Below are positions 14,301 to 29,300 of a stretch of 64,000 bases of DNA, piece after piece (positions within the stretch are counted from its first letter, which is position 1; every line of letters begins with the position of its first letter). A program made the position numbers and the translations under genes. The DNA comes from Zerene cesonia (taxonomy: Eukaryota > Arthropoda > Insecta > Lepidoptera > Pieridae): NCBI RefSeq assembly GCF_012273895.1, contig NC_052106.1:3100001-3164000 (forward strand), given 5' to 3'. The notes below the pieces were generated by a model that did no database searches, had not been told where the DNA came from, and saw only the letters and a program-made list of their open reading frames with translations.

Positions 14301-17300
14301 TACATGGAAAAATTAGGCCCTTTGGACAAAACTAGAACGCGTTTTTTTCATTGAATTATTTGCCCTAATTTCAATAATTCTTAATTAATTCTGTTTGAAA
14401 TACTACTACAATTAGATCAAACCATGTTTTTTTTTGTGACTGCTTTCATTTCTAAAGCAAAAACCACAGTAAATTCTTTGCTTTGGTTGTTTCTTCTTTT
14501 AACAAATCAATCCTAAAAGAAGCAGTACAATATATAATATTCTTTATAGAAACTTAACACATGAATAACAATTTTAGAACAGATAAGGGAAATACAATTC
14601 ACGTTGTGTCCTGAAAAAAAAGTACATACCAACTCAGCCGCCCGTGTTGGGCGACTGAGTTGTAATCGTAAAAGCAACAGAAATAAATAGCGCTGGGTTC
14701 CATCGCTGTCTTCAATCACTATTGTAGGAAAGCAATTTCTTCTGTTAGATATTATCGAACTTGATCGATGTTACGTTGATTTACTAGAATTTGGCTTCAT
14801 AAAGCTATATATTATAATGTTTTCAGCGCATTAACTATTTCTGTTTCTTGTTTGTAAACTTACGGTAAATGTGTAAACTTCGGCTTAAAGAATCAAGCTG
14901 AATTGTTTGTGCTTATTTATTCCAGTGTAAAATACAATATAATAAACACATTTTATAATAGACCGTCTTTTAGATTTAAGTTTTGTTAGAAGCATAAGCT
15001 CTAAGTAAGTTAGAAATGCATATTCAGACTGCAATATTTGAAGGTAAATTTCAGCTTAGTGTTACAAACATTTAATTTATAATAATAATAGCATTTGTCC
15101 GGATCTCATTTCCTACACTTAAGCATATTTAGTTTAATTCTAAAGACTAAAGTAATCTGCTATAAATATCACTGAGTATTTAATATTCTTAGCCTAGTAA
15201 AATTTATACACGGATTTAGATCTTATTGCGAAACTTTCCTAATAATGTTATGAATTTAATGCTTACGGGTATATATCGTATATATTCAAGGAGTTCCGGG
15301 AACAATACTGTATCAACAACAAACAATTGGATTTGCTGGAATTGGAGAAGTCCAAGAAAGATCGATTCCTCGGATGTCTGTCGCAATACCACATCGAGAG
15401 TCCATGTTCCAGAACCAACAGGTAAATTGCTTGAAAAACCACTATCTCCACAGCATTTTTACGCGAATTAGAAATAATAAACGTAGTTGCAATGATAAAA
15501 CCATCTTTATCTATAATCAATAACAATACTATAATGTTATTCATCCAGAATAATAAGATATAATATTTATGAATTACTATATCATCACTATTCCTAATGA
15601 TTGTACTATTTTCGAATTAAATCTCTACTACTTTTAAAGTGGGTCACAAATCATAATCGACTGTAAATGAGTCGATTTCATACAAATGTACAGGTGAAAC
15701 TAATAAAAGCATGTTAAAAACGTCCAAACGTCCGTATGGACCATAGGAAGTTGATATCTATCAACGTGTACATCCTGATCGAGTTAAACTTCAAGTTGTA
15801 ATTTGCGCTAACTACACGAACAACAATATAAGTTAGTATATTTGGGATACAGTGATTAAGCCTACAAGCGAGACAGTTGTACTAAATTGAGCACATTAAT
15901 TTGTGTTCCAAAATTGCGTGGAATTATGTACGTCGTAAATTGTTTAATCTGGGAGATCAAGATTAATTTGTTAAACAAATAATAAATGTTCCAACATTAG
16001 CAACACTGACTAAAATGTTTGGCCCATTAAACGTTTTACAGCCTAGAAACTCACTGAGGGCTACAATTATTGCAATTCTTGTTAAGTTCGCGCTACACCT
16101 TTTCATTACCTTGGATCTTGTAACATTATTGCCTAATTTTCATAAGAACTTTTAATTAGGACCCATTTACAAAAATGTGATATGACGAATAATTATTCAT
16201 TTACATCGATATTTAGTTCTACTTTATAATTTGATATTGCTTCATTATAATGATTAAGGATATGAATTCATGTCTCTACGTGGGGAAAATATTAACATGC
16301 CATTAGAGGAAGCAGATTTTTATTGTTAAAATATGAAATTCTTATTAATATATTTGCTTAATTTATTTACGTATTAATCTTGCCATTTTTATTGTCATAT
16401 CAACTATCTGGGACTCTGTGGTCATACATTACTAAGCTATATAGACGTGATATTAAATAATGTAAACCTTTATAAATCGTGGTTGTGATAAAACCCTATG
16501 GCTGAAGAACGTGCTTGGAAGTCTAATTCACTCCAGTACCCTCGGTCACTCCCTTGTGCCCTATCAAAGATCCATCCATGCATAACATATGAGCTTACTT
16601 ATTCACGCCTTTGTTTTCGGGGGCAAGTTAAAAGTTATTACTCTCAAGTCAACAACAAATCCCGGGCACGCTCAGACAGTATTTCACCTGTCAGCGTGGA
16701 TAAATATTCCTATTGAGGCGTTCAGGAAAATAATGTAGTCCGTGAAAAACGATCGTATCGCCAATCTAATGGCTTATTTGGGTATGTTTGAATATGAATA
16801 ATTGTATGGACGGTCTTAAGAAGATTGGAGGTCACTTCCTCCAATCTAATCCAGTCCAGCGTCCACAAATCAATGTTGGATAATATCAAAGTGTTGAGTT
16901 TATTCGTATTTGTTATATTGTACCTCTGAGTATATCATGAAATCGTTCCAAAAACAGATAAACAATCAAATAAAATCAACCTTACTTTTGCATTTGTATT
17001 AGTACATATTTGTAATACATGCAAAGATTTGTAGCGTACGTTTGAACCAATAATTGAATATAAGAAATATCTTCGAAATTACAAAAGCGGTGTTTAACCT
17101 ATAAATACTTTGGATTACAAAATGTTTTTCCTCATCGTAGCCGGCCTCTAAACAGATTAGCTAAATAAATGATCCCCTCACGGGAAGCGTTAAGGTAACG
17201 AATCGAGCGTTTTATTATGGTTGCACCCTCCTAATAGTATTAGTAATACCGGATGAAAGGTTAGTCCATTTATACCCGTATTTTTATTACTAAACCAAGT

Positions 17301-20300
17301 TTCGATATATTTTGTGGATCCCTGTTACTCTGCTTATTTAACGTTTATCGTTAGGGATTTAGTTACAAATTTACTGTCTCGTATTTTTATTGAATTGTTA
17401 ATCAAATAGATTTATAATCTTTTACCCGTTGTAAGAAAATGTTGCGGGTGGCAAGAAAATTTTAATTGTAGATGTCTCTCTACATAATATTTGTACAAAC
17501 ATCGACATATATTCTGCTGTGTTAAGATTTCTATTTAGAGGCATATTAGAGAGGAAAGAGTGAAATATATAAAACCTATCTGTATTCCAGAGCGTCATTT
17601 CTATCCGTTTGTGTCCGTCGTCGAGTGCCCTCAGATGAGAATCTCAACACCGATTATGCACCCATACAACGCTATCCCAGGTATTACAATTTCCCTGTAT
17701 ATAAATAGAATATTCTCGATCGAATAAATGGCCTTGTTTTATATGTTGGATGGTATGTCGTTTTCTGCAATTTTGAAAACAAATTATGCATGTATATACA
17801 TTTTTGATATCTATCTGTTTGACATTCATTAAAGTTAAATATCATAAGTATATAATCTAAGATCTATCATTAATGAAGTGATCGTAAAAATGTTCACTTA
17901 TTCAAGTTAATTTGAATTCTACGAGATAAACAAAAATAATATTTTGATAGTATTAATTAATATTTTAACTATGATCATATTATCTTGTTAATTATGCACT
18001 ATACGAGATATCTTTTCTGATGTCTATATACATAACATGTTATATTTATGCTCTTCTGTAATTCTATCCTTTATTTTAATTTCTATCAGTGGAACCGGTT
18101 TTCTGGAAAAATCTCTATTTAGCAATAAGACCCCATTTGTGAAAATTGTTAAGTCTCAATTTGTAAATTAATTGAGACCAATAAAGAATAAATAAATAAA
18201 TATACGAGATATGATCATTGATCATACCATCACAACAACCACACAACACAATAGTTAACATACGTATATACTTATTTATTTGAGAATCCAATCACTGGCT
18301 GGATATCCAAAAGCGCGTAATATCGGGCATTCGACCCGCTGGGCGCAGGTTCGGGCAGCCGTCGCCCGCGCCGGCCGAGCTGCGCGCGCACGACGCCGAG
18401 CTGGAGTGCTCGTACTTCCGCCGGCGGCCGCGCTCCGTGTGCAGCCAGCCCGACCCCAAGCGGTACACGTGGATGCCCGAGGATGAGGACTTTACGCGCA
18501 TGGAGTGGCCACAGTTAGTCGTTGTGTTTAGTCGGACCATTTCGCATGTGCATTGAGCAATTTCCATTACTGTGGGTGTCGAGCACGCTGCGGCACCAAT
18601 TGGCCCAGCTCGTAGTGAAAACCGGTGTAAAATAGGTGCGTGCCACTGTGTTTCGTAGGGTGAGTGGGAGAACCGGAAGCGTCGATCCTTTACTTTTCCC
18701 TTACCCATTAAAAGCTACCTCTGCGAACGTTCATGGGTTGTGATCGGTTAACATCAAGCGAACCCCCAGCTATGATATGAAAAAAAGTTTCTGGACTTCT
18801 GTGAGCTGTGGCAGATGTTCTTTTGTAAATAAAACAAAAAGCGTATATATGACGCGGTTAGAATAACCACTATTTGTTGTTTTGCTATAGTCTAGTCCAG
18901 TCCATAGAATTAAGTATAGCTCAGTAAATTCCAAGCGGATCTTCCGCATGGGTCTACATCCCGGATTACAACGATCCTGAAGTTAGGCTTAAAGTTGCTT
19001 GGCCTAAACAATTGTGAGATTATCATTGTTACCCCTTGTATATTTAGTTTTACTACATGTTAAGTATACGTACTTAAATTAAATGATTAATCTTTGTATA
19101 AAATATTGATAGTATAAGCGAAATCTTAAAAGGCATATAAAACTAATTGGCCGGAAATTTCCTTTTTATTTAATTAAGAGTGACGCAAATTGCGTAGTAA
19201 ATGAATTGATCTAAATGTAATTCTATTAACGAAAGGATCTTAAGTGGCAATTACCGGAGGCCAATATCGAAAAGATCCTCGTTAAATCCCTTATAAAATG
19301 TAGACCTTATTAGATGCCACAAATTATTCGTAATGCCAAAATTTACATTAGCCCCGGATGTTTGAAGTCGATAATAATTGATTCTGGCAAGGATCGGGCA
19401 AAGTTTTCTTCAAACTTTAAGATCCGTCTTGTTTACTAAAACTTTATGATACTTGTACTGATACTATAAATATGAAATTGGTGAAATAATATGCCTTGTT
19501 ATTTTATAAATACATAATGCTTGTGAAATATTAATGCTTTTTATTAAGATCGTAATATATATGTATAGCAAACAGTAAAACTTTATAAAACTCTTTGCTT
19601 ATAGTTACTGTTACAACAACAGAAAGGAAATACTTTTGTTATCTATGCATTTTTCTTAATAAATACACAAAGCAACTGCAGCAAAACTTAAGTAAAAATA
19701 TCGCAAACTTTACTAACAGGATTATTGTTATAACTGTATTATATTACCATCTATGAAACACAAACTGATTGTAATGGTAAATTGATTTTCCACAGACTTA
19801 GCAAGAGAATGCCATAAAACTTAAATAGAGTAAAGTTCTATCAAAACAATACTATTGAGCGTCGTATTTCGTGAATGATAGTTGGATCTGAGCAAACCAA
19901 ACTATAAATTGGATTGGCTTTCAGATCGGTAATAGAAGATAACGCGGGGTGGCCGCAAAATTACAGTGTCGACCAAATCGCGTCTGTCAGCCGAGGCGGC
20001 TCGCTCCCGCGACCACCTTCTATAATCCCGTGAGTATTTTTAATACTTCTTTAGTATTGTTTTTTGTGTCATGTCCTTAATTTTTTATCATTCGATTTGT
20101 GGTTTTAAATTGTGCGTTTTGTATTGATTTGAGAGTCATTAGCAGGCGAACAATAATAGCTGGGGAAAAAAAAGACCAGTAATGTCTGGATTTTTTGCTA
20201 ATGATGATATTGCACAGTTAATTTATCGAACAGTTATGGAATAATTGGTATTATATAAAGCTATATGTTGTAAATAACCGCTTCATATGTAAAGATCTTA

Positions 20301-23300
20301 AAATTAAATTTCTTATGACAATAATTCGTAAGTTTTATTCACAAATAGTTATTAATGGTCATATTTTAAAAATATTTTCTGTTATGTATTTTATATTTCA
20401 TACTGTCTTTTATGTTGAATTTATTCAAACAGTAGCAAAAAATTTTAAAATAACTAAGCAAGCTTTTTAATCAGAATTCAAATTAACGTTCATATTAAAT
20501 GAATAAACAAAAATAAATCCTACATAATGAATATAATTTAAAGAAATAATTAAATTTTATTTGAGAAATTCACTTTCATATTTGAATACACACAATCGAA
20601 TAGATCACGAGTTTTATGAAAGCCGTACAAAATCTTATTAGCCACGTCTTGTGGATAAAGAAGGTTTTTCCTATTTATTTTTATTTTCAGCTCCAAAACA
20701 AGCTTACGTTGAGATAAAAATAAATTGTTTTATTCATCTATTCAAACATTTTACGTAATATCGAGACTCCCCCCAAGCCCTACTGTATTAGAGATACTCA
20801 TCACGCTCTGAGGCCTAAAGCACTTCATTTATCCATTTCATCCACTTTTATTCCAACGATAGAACAAAGGCCAAAGAAAAGGTCGAATGGGAACGCTTTC
20901 AACAATTAGTGGTTAGATGATTGCTTGCGTATGTACGCGACATATTTTCTGCACGTTAGTCTTTTCAACAATCAATTAATAAGTGCGCCTTTACACTGCA
21001 GCTATAGAGCTAGATATAACTAAACATGATTTAGCTACATGGATACGTATTCAAAAAGCCTATCAATAAAATGAATCATTAATATTCTTAAACATTAAAA
21101 TTAACATATTCTAAAATCAAATGTATTTGATTTGTTCATAAGAAAACCCGTAGTATGATTATACTTATGCATACATTATACTTTGCATGATTATGCAAAT
21201 CCGTTTTGACCGCATGTCAACCCATCTAGATTATCTCAATTCAAACTCTCCCTCTCTCTGTAATCCTTATAAATCATATAAAAATAAATAATTGATTATA
21301 TTATAGAAATACAATTGAACAGCTATATAAAGCGCTAAAGCATGATGAGTTTACTGTATGATAATTTTGTTCCCATAACAAAAGCTTCTGGTAAACCAAT
21401 TAGACATAACGCAATAGACTGCCACGGACACTACCCACGGACTTTAGTTCTCAATGTTGAGGTGATAATCTCTTATCAAGTTAACGAACCGACCGCAGTG
21501 CATTATGTGGTACCACAGGTATTGTATTGTAATTACGGTGAACGCTACATACAATGACATCAATATATTATTGTCCTATTCGGTACAAGCAATATACTCG
21601 TATTATGTAGTTGCTCTGTTTCTATGCGTGGGCTTAACAAACATTAAGTCCGTAATTCGGTTTCAATTAGATATAAGTTAAAAATTTTAGCTACCTAGTT
21701 TAAAGATGATATCATTATCAAGCAGTTATCTTTTTTCATTTCATTTTTACGTAGGTAGGATTTTCTAGTAAGATGAAACTTGTTATATGTGTTCTATATT
21801 CTATACAAATATCATACTAAAAGAAGACTTACTCTTAGACTTTTAATTGTTTAATTTATGGTTAACACACATATTTTTATAGCAAATTCTTTAAGCAACG
21901 ACATAACGTGTGCAATATCCTCTTATGTATATATTTCTATTTCACTCAATTAAAAAGTATGAAAATGTATATACAGCGGTAGTGAGATTAAGTCCCGTTA
22001 GGCGAAATGAGTACATATCTGCAATGTTACAGTTGCCCTGCCCACACTCCAATACCACCGCCACCTCCGCCACCACCACTCACCATACCACCTCACAGGT
22101 AATGTATGAACCCAGTGCACTGTCATTATAATCATTCAATGCCAGCTAATTGTACACATTGGTGAATCGAAAGCGATAATAATATATAAAGTTACTTAAA
22201 TCTATTCACAAATCAAACACCGAAACTTGAAAATGCAATACACAAATATATATAAAGATTTAATTCGACAGCAAAAATAGCAGAATTATTAATCTTTATT
22301 CTACAATTTTATTCGTTTAGATTTTGTAGGTATGCTTGGAGTTACTTTTAGATTTTTCTCTTTTAAAATTTGAAAGGGAATAGAAGGGAATATATATAAA
22401 TCTATAATGAATAATATACTTCAAGAAGTGTACTAATCAAACGCATCCTTCAAAATTCTCTTTTATTTATTCAAGTGTAATGAATCCACTGAATGTTATT
22501 ACTAAATAACAAAATTTGTTTTTTTTTATAAGTTCAAAATATATTGGTTACTGTCTGAAAAAAATATTGCATACAAATTAATAATGTATATAGACAAAAA
22601 TAAATTAATATTTATTCAAATTTCAGAACAAAACACGTCTCTTTCGCTCGTTCGCACACTCTGACTACGTTTGATGACTCCGTGATGCCCGCAGCAGTTG
22701 GAGGGACTCGCTTCAGGCGAGACTGCGAAAGACTGATTGATGGACGGGTTGTTCAGGTTTTTTTATTATCATCATTTCAAGTTAATTTCAGTTTCTAATT
22801 AGAATATCAAACAACGTTTGAAGTTATATATAAAATGATTGCTTTGAAATAAGGCTGAAGTTATCTACGTTTTACTCTAATTTGTGCTTTTAATTTACAT
22901 TTTAAGTTAATTTACTCTTCAATATACATTATACAGTGGTACTTATATGAACGACTAATTTTTGCATTGAAAATATTCCCATTGTTTATTTATTATACTT
23001 CTTATGGTTGAATTTCATAAATTTCCTAAGTATAGTCAGCAAAAAAAATCACAAATTTTAATTAACCCGTGATTGGTTTACGTTTCCTTGATATGTTGCG
23101 TTAGCTTCTCTGTTAGTTACTTTGTTATGATATGTAATTTATTGAAAAATTTGAGTAGGCTGTCAGAATCTATATTATCAAGTGGTGAAAAAGACAATTA
23201 AATGTAGTTAACATTACATTAAATGTTTCGCCGCAATCGCACTAAAGATAAGTATTGCATTGCAGCCGGAGAACAAAGCATACGCGACACTGCCAGTGAT

Positions 23301-26300
23301 GTTCCAGCCGTTCGCGCCGTACCCGCAGTACGTGGCGGCGCCCGCGCCGGTGCACTACCCGCCGGCGCCACTCGCGCCGCGCGCCCCGCACGCGCCGCAC
23401 GCGCCGCTGGCGACACACGCGCCGCCGCCGTCGCGCCCTCCGCACGAGCCCGCTAAAGTCGTCGTGTTGGGTGAGACGTTCTGGAATGTTCTAGAACATA
23501 ACTCTATGGACTGTAGACGTTGATATTGTGCTCATGGAGACGTTTTAGATACTCTAGAATTATGAATGATTAAAAAAGTCTTTGTGCTCAGTGTAACTCT
23601 AATTCTAAATCGATGAACCTATTAAACAAAGTCGTTGTACTCGTAGAGGTATTTCAGATTATTCTATAACTTTTATTATTCTAATTTTTTTTTTATTTTA
23701 ATTCAGTGTAACGATCTCGATCGATCTAACCTTTTAGAACACTTATCTTTTTAGATACCCGTATCATCAAAATATTTACATAGATAGAAAAAGACAATCA
23801 TATTTCTTTCAGATACACTTAAGAAAGGCGTTATGAGGACGCAAGCAACGCAAACAGAAGCAAGTTTAGGAAAGAAAACCACAAATTACTTATCGCTAAG
23901 TCCCAGGACGATCAAAAGGGTACGTATTTTAATAATTTGCAGCACTGTTCATTTTTAGTTTAATAGGAAATAATTTTATCTCTTCTTTTAAACAAGGTAA
24001 AAATGGTAGCGGCTGGTGTACAAACAAATGGCATTACTGTTGGTGTCCGAAGGTTAACGAAGTCTTTCTCGGAGGTAGGCGGTGATCGTTTAGCAGGAAT
24101 AGATTCTAATGGCGATGTTACTGCTGCAATTGAAAGGTTTGTACAGGGACATTATTGTAAACAAAATCTATATAAACAAATTAACCTATATTGTTTCGAT
24201 ACGTTTTATTTTATTCATTTCAGTATCATTGCGGGTGAACACGAAAAATTGCATAGAACACAATCAGAGGAACCACCTCGCTCTCCTCGTTCTCCCACTT
24301 CTACCAAACCGCCACTGTCGCCCTTACAAAGGGGAGATTCTGATGACGTCACATCCTGTTCCATAAAATCAATAGCTTCATCACAAGTTGACAAATCATC
24401 CGAACTTAGTGCTCTTCAAAAACAAACCCAAGAATACTTTCAACAAAACTTTCAATTTATTCACGAAAGCGACAGAGACGACACTATTGACGATGACATT
24501 GAAAATATAGAAAAAAGTATGGCATTAAACAGAAGGAACTTAGAATACTTACAACAAGAAATTGCTAAGCAAGCACAAATTGATAGATCTTTGAGATCAA
24601 TCCTTTCGAAAAGCACAAGTGATGCATCGCAAAAGACTGTAAATTCGCATCCTTTATCTAAAACATCTACATTTCAATCTGAACCATCTACCGAAACATC
24701 AGCTACGACAACGGATGATAGTGAAAAGAATGAAAAGGAAATTATTATCGATTTTGAACCTAGACCAGATGATGAAGCTATACCATTTACAACCTTAAGA
24801 AGGAAAAATAAAAGAGTATTGCAAAAAACGTTGTCCGAAGGCGAAATTTTGCTAGATGCGTAAGTATTTAACAAATTATTTACATTTAAAAATTACTTCT
24901 ATATTCTAATACTGAAAATGTTTTTCTTACAGCCGAAAAACAGAAATCGGCTCAGGAAGTGAAGGAGTTAAAGATGCACCAATAATCATGTCAACTAGTC
25001 AAGAAAATATGACGAGAGAGGACAGAGAACGTGAGGCTATGTTTAAACAGTATATTGCGCAGAATTACAGCGAAACGCCTATAAAGGATGAAGGCATATT
25101 CCCGTTTGAGCCAGATGGGTCATTCAGGTAATTGTTTGGTAAACATATGAAATCAATGCTTTTATACACTTTTCATATATTATGCATTTTGCACGTACAC
25201 CTAGGGGCGGGATGATTAATGAACAAGTCTATACAACGCAATCAAAACAAAATTGTATATAAATTATGGCTTACATAAATTGCATAAAAAAGTCGGTTTT
25301 AGGTTAATGTAGTATTTATATACTACATTAACTTAGACGATAATTTCATAATTGGCATCGCCAAATTAAATTAAGATAAAGCGTCTGAATATTAAGTTAT
25401 AATATTATATACAATATCATATAAAAATAAGTTACTTTTATTTAGGCTAAGTAAAATAGAATCATCTTTTCATACTCTGTAATGTACAAAATCCTTATGC
25501 TTGCTTTATGCATTCATCCATGTAATCCTCTTCTTAGTTCTTCAGAAAGCAATGCACCGTATGAAGACTTTCATGAAAAATATATTAGTTACAAGCATGA
25601 ATCATTTAGAATTCGAAGCGTTAGCTTTGAAGATAAGACAGAAAATCATGATAAGGAAGAAATTCCATTGGACAGGTTGGTACTTCTTTATAGCTAATGC
25701 ATTTTATAGGTAAATAATGAAAAAAACAGCTTGCTTAACGCTTTTAAAGTAATGCAACAAAAATATAAATAATTTCTTCACTTTAAAATGCTTAAAAATT
25801 TGAAACTTACAAAACTAACCTAAAAACATATTGTTATTTTAAGAAAATATATAATAAAATATTTTCAGTACTGCTAAATCAAGTCCAGCTTCACCAGAAA
25901 TTACAAATCATGATCTTGAAGAGGAACAAAAAGTGAAGCGAACAGTCATTTCTAATAATGTAACAACTATTCTTGCACCTTTAGAAAAAAATTCACCATC
26001 TGCATCCAACGAATCACTTACTGTTGATCAAAGCAGGTAATTCATTATAACTAAGCCTATTATTGAACTGACGATACTGATATCAGATGAATAAAACACA
26101 AATATTTTCAGAGACCATTCTGATGGAATTTGGAACGAATCGCAAGCGACTGTATTACAGTTAGACTCTGGCACTGATAATGGCACTGTTGTAAGGTCTG
26201 TAAATTATTTGCTCTATTAGGATATACCTTATTTTCATTATTAGCTAGTGTATACTAAAAAAAATATTGCTTAAAAAATAGTATGTTTTTTTTTAAACCT

Positions 26301-29300
26301 GAATTTGTATTTATATTTTTTTTTTATTATTTTCAGCTCTTCGGACCTTAGTTCCTTGGCAGCGTCACCTGGAGCATTGGCTCTATTAACTCCAACATCA
26401 AGAAGAAAACAACTGTTATTACTACAACATCAACAGAGATCCTCCTTAGATACAGACGCTTTAGACGAAGAGTTTGATGCATCTCAAGTATGTGTTTTAT
26501 CATACAAAATAATATCAAGTACAATATTACATCTGATAAAACATTTGATATGATAAACTTATCCAAATATTATATTTCAGAGTCAATCACCAACGTCACC
26601 ACGCAATAAGCTAGACACATCTAGTTCGAGCTCAATTCATCAAATGCGTCCATCGCTTTCACCACCGGCTGTTGTACCAAATATTCCATTGCCTATGTTA
26701 GCAATAACAAAACAACCAACTATCTCTAAAACATCGCCTTCTCATGCAAAAATCAACCACACACCACAAATTGCAATAACACATCCCAGCTTAGATTTGA
26801 GCGACGTTCCATTTAAGCGAACTCCTAGTTTCATAAATAAAAAGCGAGAAAGGGCACTGAGTCCATCGAGAAGACAAGAATTAACACAGAAAAAATCTCA
26901 ACAAAAAGAACCAAATGGCACAATACCAAATCAGATGGTACAATCACCGTCAGAACCATCATTGGCTAAAGCAGGAAGCAGTGAGACTAGCTTAGCCAGG
27001 ACTGATTCAGGTAAATTAAATACAGATGTGTCAGAGAGTACTACTACAACAGAAGATTATGTAACAGCTAATTCAGATAGTTCTAAGAAGAGTAATAGTA
27101 AAAACCAAAATCATAGTAAGTAATAAAAAATATTATAAAATATTAACAAATTTCACTGATATTCAAATGTGGTAATCTAACACAATTTTGTAGGTTCAGA
27201 AAATAATAACAAAGCTCAAGAGGGATCGTCATTTGAAAGTGCATCAAGTTTGTATTCATCAACTAAAACGGATAATATAGCGGAAGATTTAATCGTGCCA
27301 AGTTTTTCACCGCCTTTAGAAATAAGTGACGATTTCATAGTACCTAACTTATCATCGCCACCATTACCAATGCCAGATAGAAAAATAAAGCCTTCCGTAG
27401 AAAGATTTGAAGTTAAAGCAGAAATCAATCCTTCGGTAGAGTATATAAGAAAACATAAGACTGAAATTTGTAAATCCAAAGAAGATGTTCCTCCTAGAAC
27501 AGTAAGTAATTCCGTGAAGGGTCTTGAATTAATTAAAGAAACTATCTTAAATTTAACGATAAGTTCATAATTTTCACATTTGTAGCTGTTATATTTTATC
27601 AGAAATTCCAATGACACAGCAACTTGAAGTTATTTTGTAATTTTGTAGGCTGTTGTATTAAATGTTTCATTAATAAAAAAAATGTTTAAAAGAGTAGAAA
27701 AAGTAAAGTCTTGAATCAATCACATAATAATACTTATTTTTTAGATAATTTCAACGCGAGAAACAACTAGCCTTAAAAGCAGTTCAAGTGGCAGTTATAG
27801 TATAGGAGGGTCTAACCCAAATATACTTGAAAGTGTTATCGATAAGACTCAAACGGAAAAAATGAAAGATTTGCCTGAAAAAACCGAACCCCAAGAAAAT
27901 AAGATCAAAGCAGAAAAATCTCCAAAGCAAGAACAAAAAGAACAATCGATACCAAAAAACATGGTAAGAAAATAGTTTCTTTTTGTCGATCTTTGATTTT
28001 TAATATGATAATATATGCTAATGGTTGTTTGGGGGCTTACTTACAGGGTTCGCTGTCCGACGATGAAAGAAGTGTTCATTACTCTTCGTCAGGCTATTAT
28101 GAAAGTCCAATAGACGATGATGATGATGGAGGATTGAGTAAGACATTATACACAATATTGTAAATATATGCAATATTTATTGAATTAATCATTCATTAAT
28201 AATAGATTCAATTTCAGCCTACAAACATTCACAAAAATATAGATCTACAAGTCGTCCCAAACTTTGGTTGTCAGAAGAGAAACGACGAAAAAAGAAAGCT
28301 TTTACATTAGAATTTTCAAAATCATATGACGATTCAATATCAACTTCTCAAGATGATTGGGTTAAAAGAGACAAAGAATTAAACAATCAAAGCCACAGGG
28401 TAGAAAGAAGTTCCTTGAAATCGACTCTATCAAAATCTCCATTAGAAGAAAAAAATCCAGAAGCAAGGAAAAAGAAGACACACTTTTTGGATAAAACCAA
28501 AAGTTTACAGTCTTCACCCAGAGAAACGATAGATATTGAAAAATCGTTAAGGGATAAAATGATGAAAGAGAAGGAGGCTGACAATAAACGGCCACTCGAA
28601 AGAGAAAGATACGTAAAAAGAACTAAATTGAAGGCAAAAAGTCCCACTCAAAGTAAAACTATAGATATCGGCCATAGAGGATCGCATTATGAAAGAAGAG
28701 AAGCACTAGGGTCAAATATGAAATTACATCTTAATATACCTACCTCGGATGATTCTAGTGAACAGTATAAGAAAAACGGTAATGAAATCCACTTTGCGTT
28801 AGAACCTTTCATATTAAGACCATAAAGTATATAAGCTAATAAGTAATTTTACTCTTTTTAGGTACGAGTAATGGCAATATATCCCCCAGAAAGCATAGAC
28901 GATTGCGCGACAGTCCAAGAAGGAAAGGAACTAATTCTTCAATAGCTAAATCTCCAACGTCGAATAATAATCACTGTGGCTACTCGTGAGTATTTCTAAT
29001 ATTTTCTTTAAATAAAAAATTATATTGAATCTCTTTTGTTTTATGTATTTTTTTTTTTAATTCAGCTCAAGACCAAGGCGAAAAAGCGGTTCCAACGAAA
29101 GCATATCATTACCCGGTAGTTTGCCTCGGAGAAAGCAATCTATACCAACGTTACCTTGTATGAGTTCGTTAGAAGCTGAAGACATTGAAACTGCTCGAAC
29201 TCTGACAAGCGCTGGTTCAAGATTAACTCCTTTGCGCTACGTTAAAAGTCCAACATCGTCCCCCAGACACCGTAAACAAGATAAAGGTTCGAAACAAGCA

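Noticed and set aside
15226..15544. Open frames of 81 and 93 codons overlapping E3
   Set aside because: The phase from E2 and into E4 selects a different frame. The others do not connect to coding exons.
18292..18708. 138-codon minus-strand frame
   Set aside because: Antisense of GC-rich E4 plus a family-3 repeat. No known protein.
23219..23456. Overlapping Ala/Arg-rich frames
   Set aside because: GC shadows of the Pro/Ala/His-rich E8.
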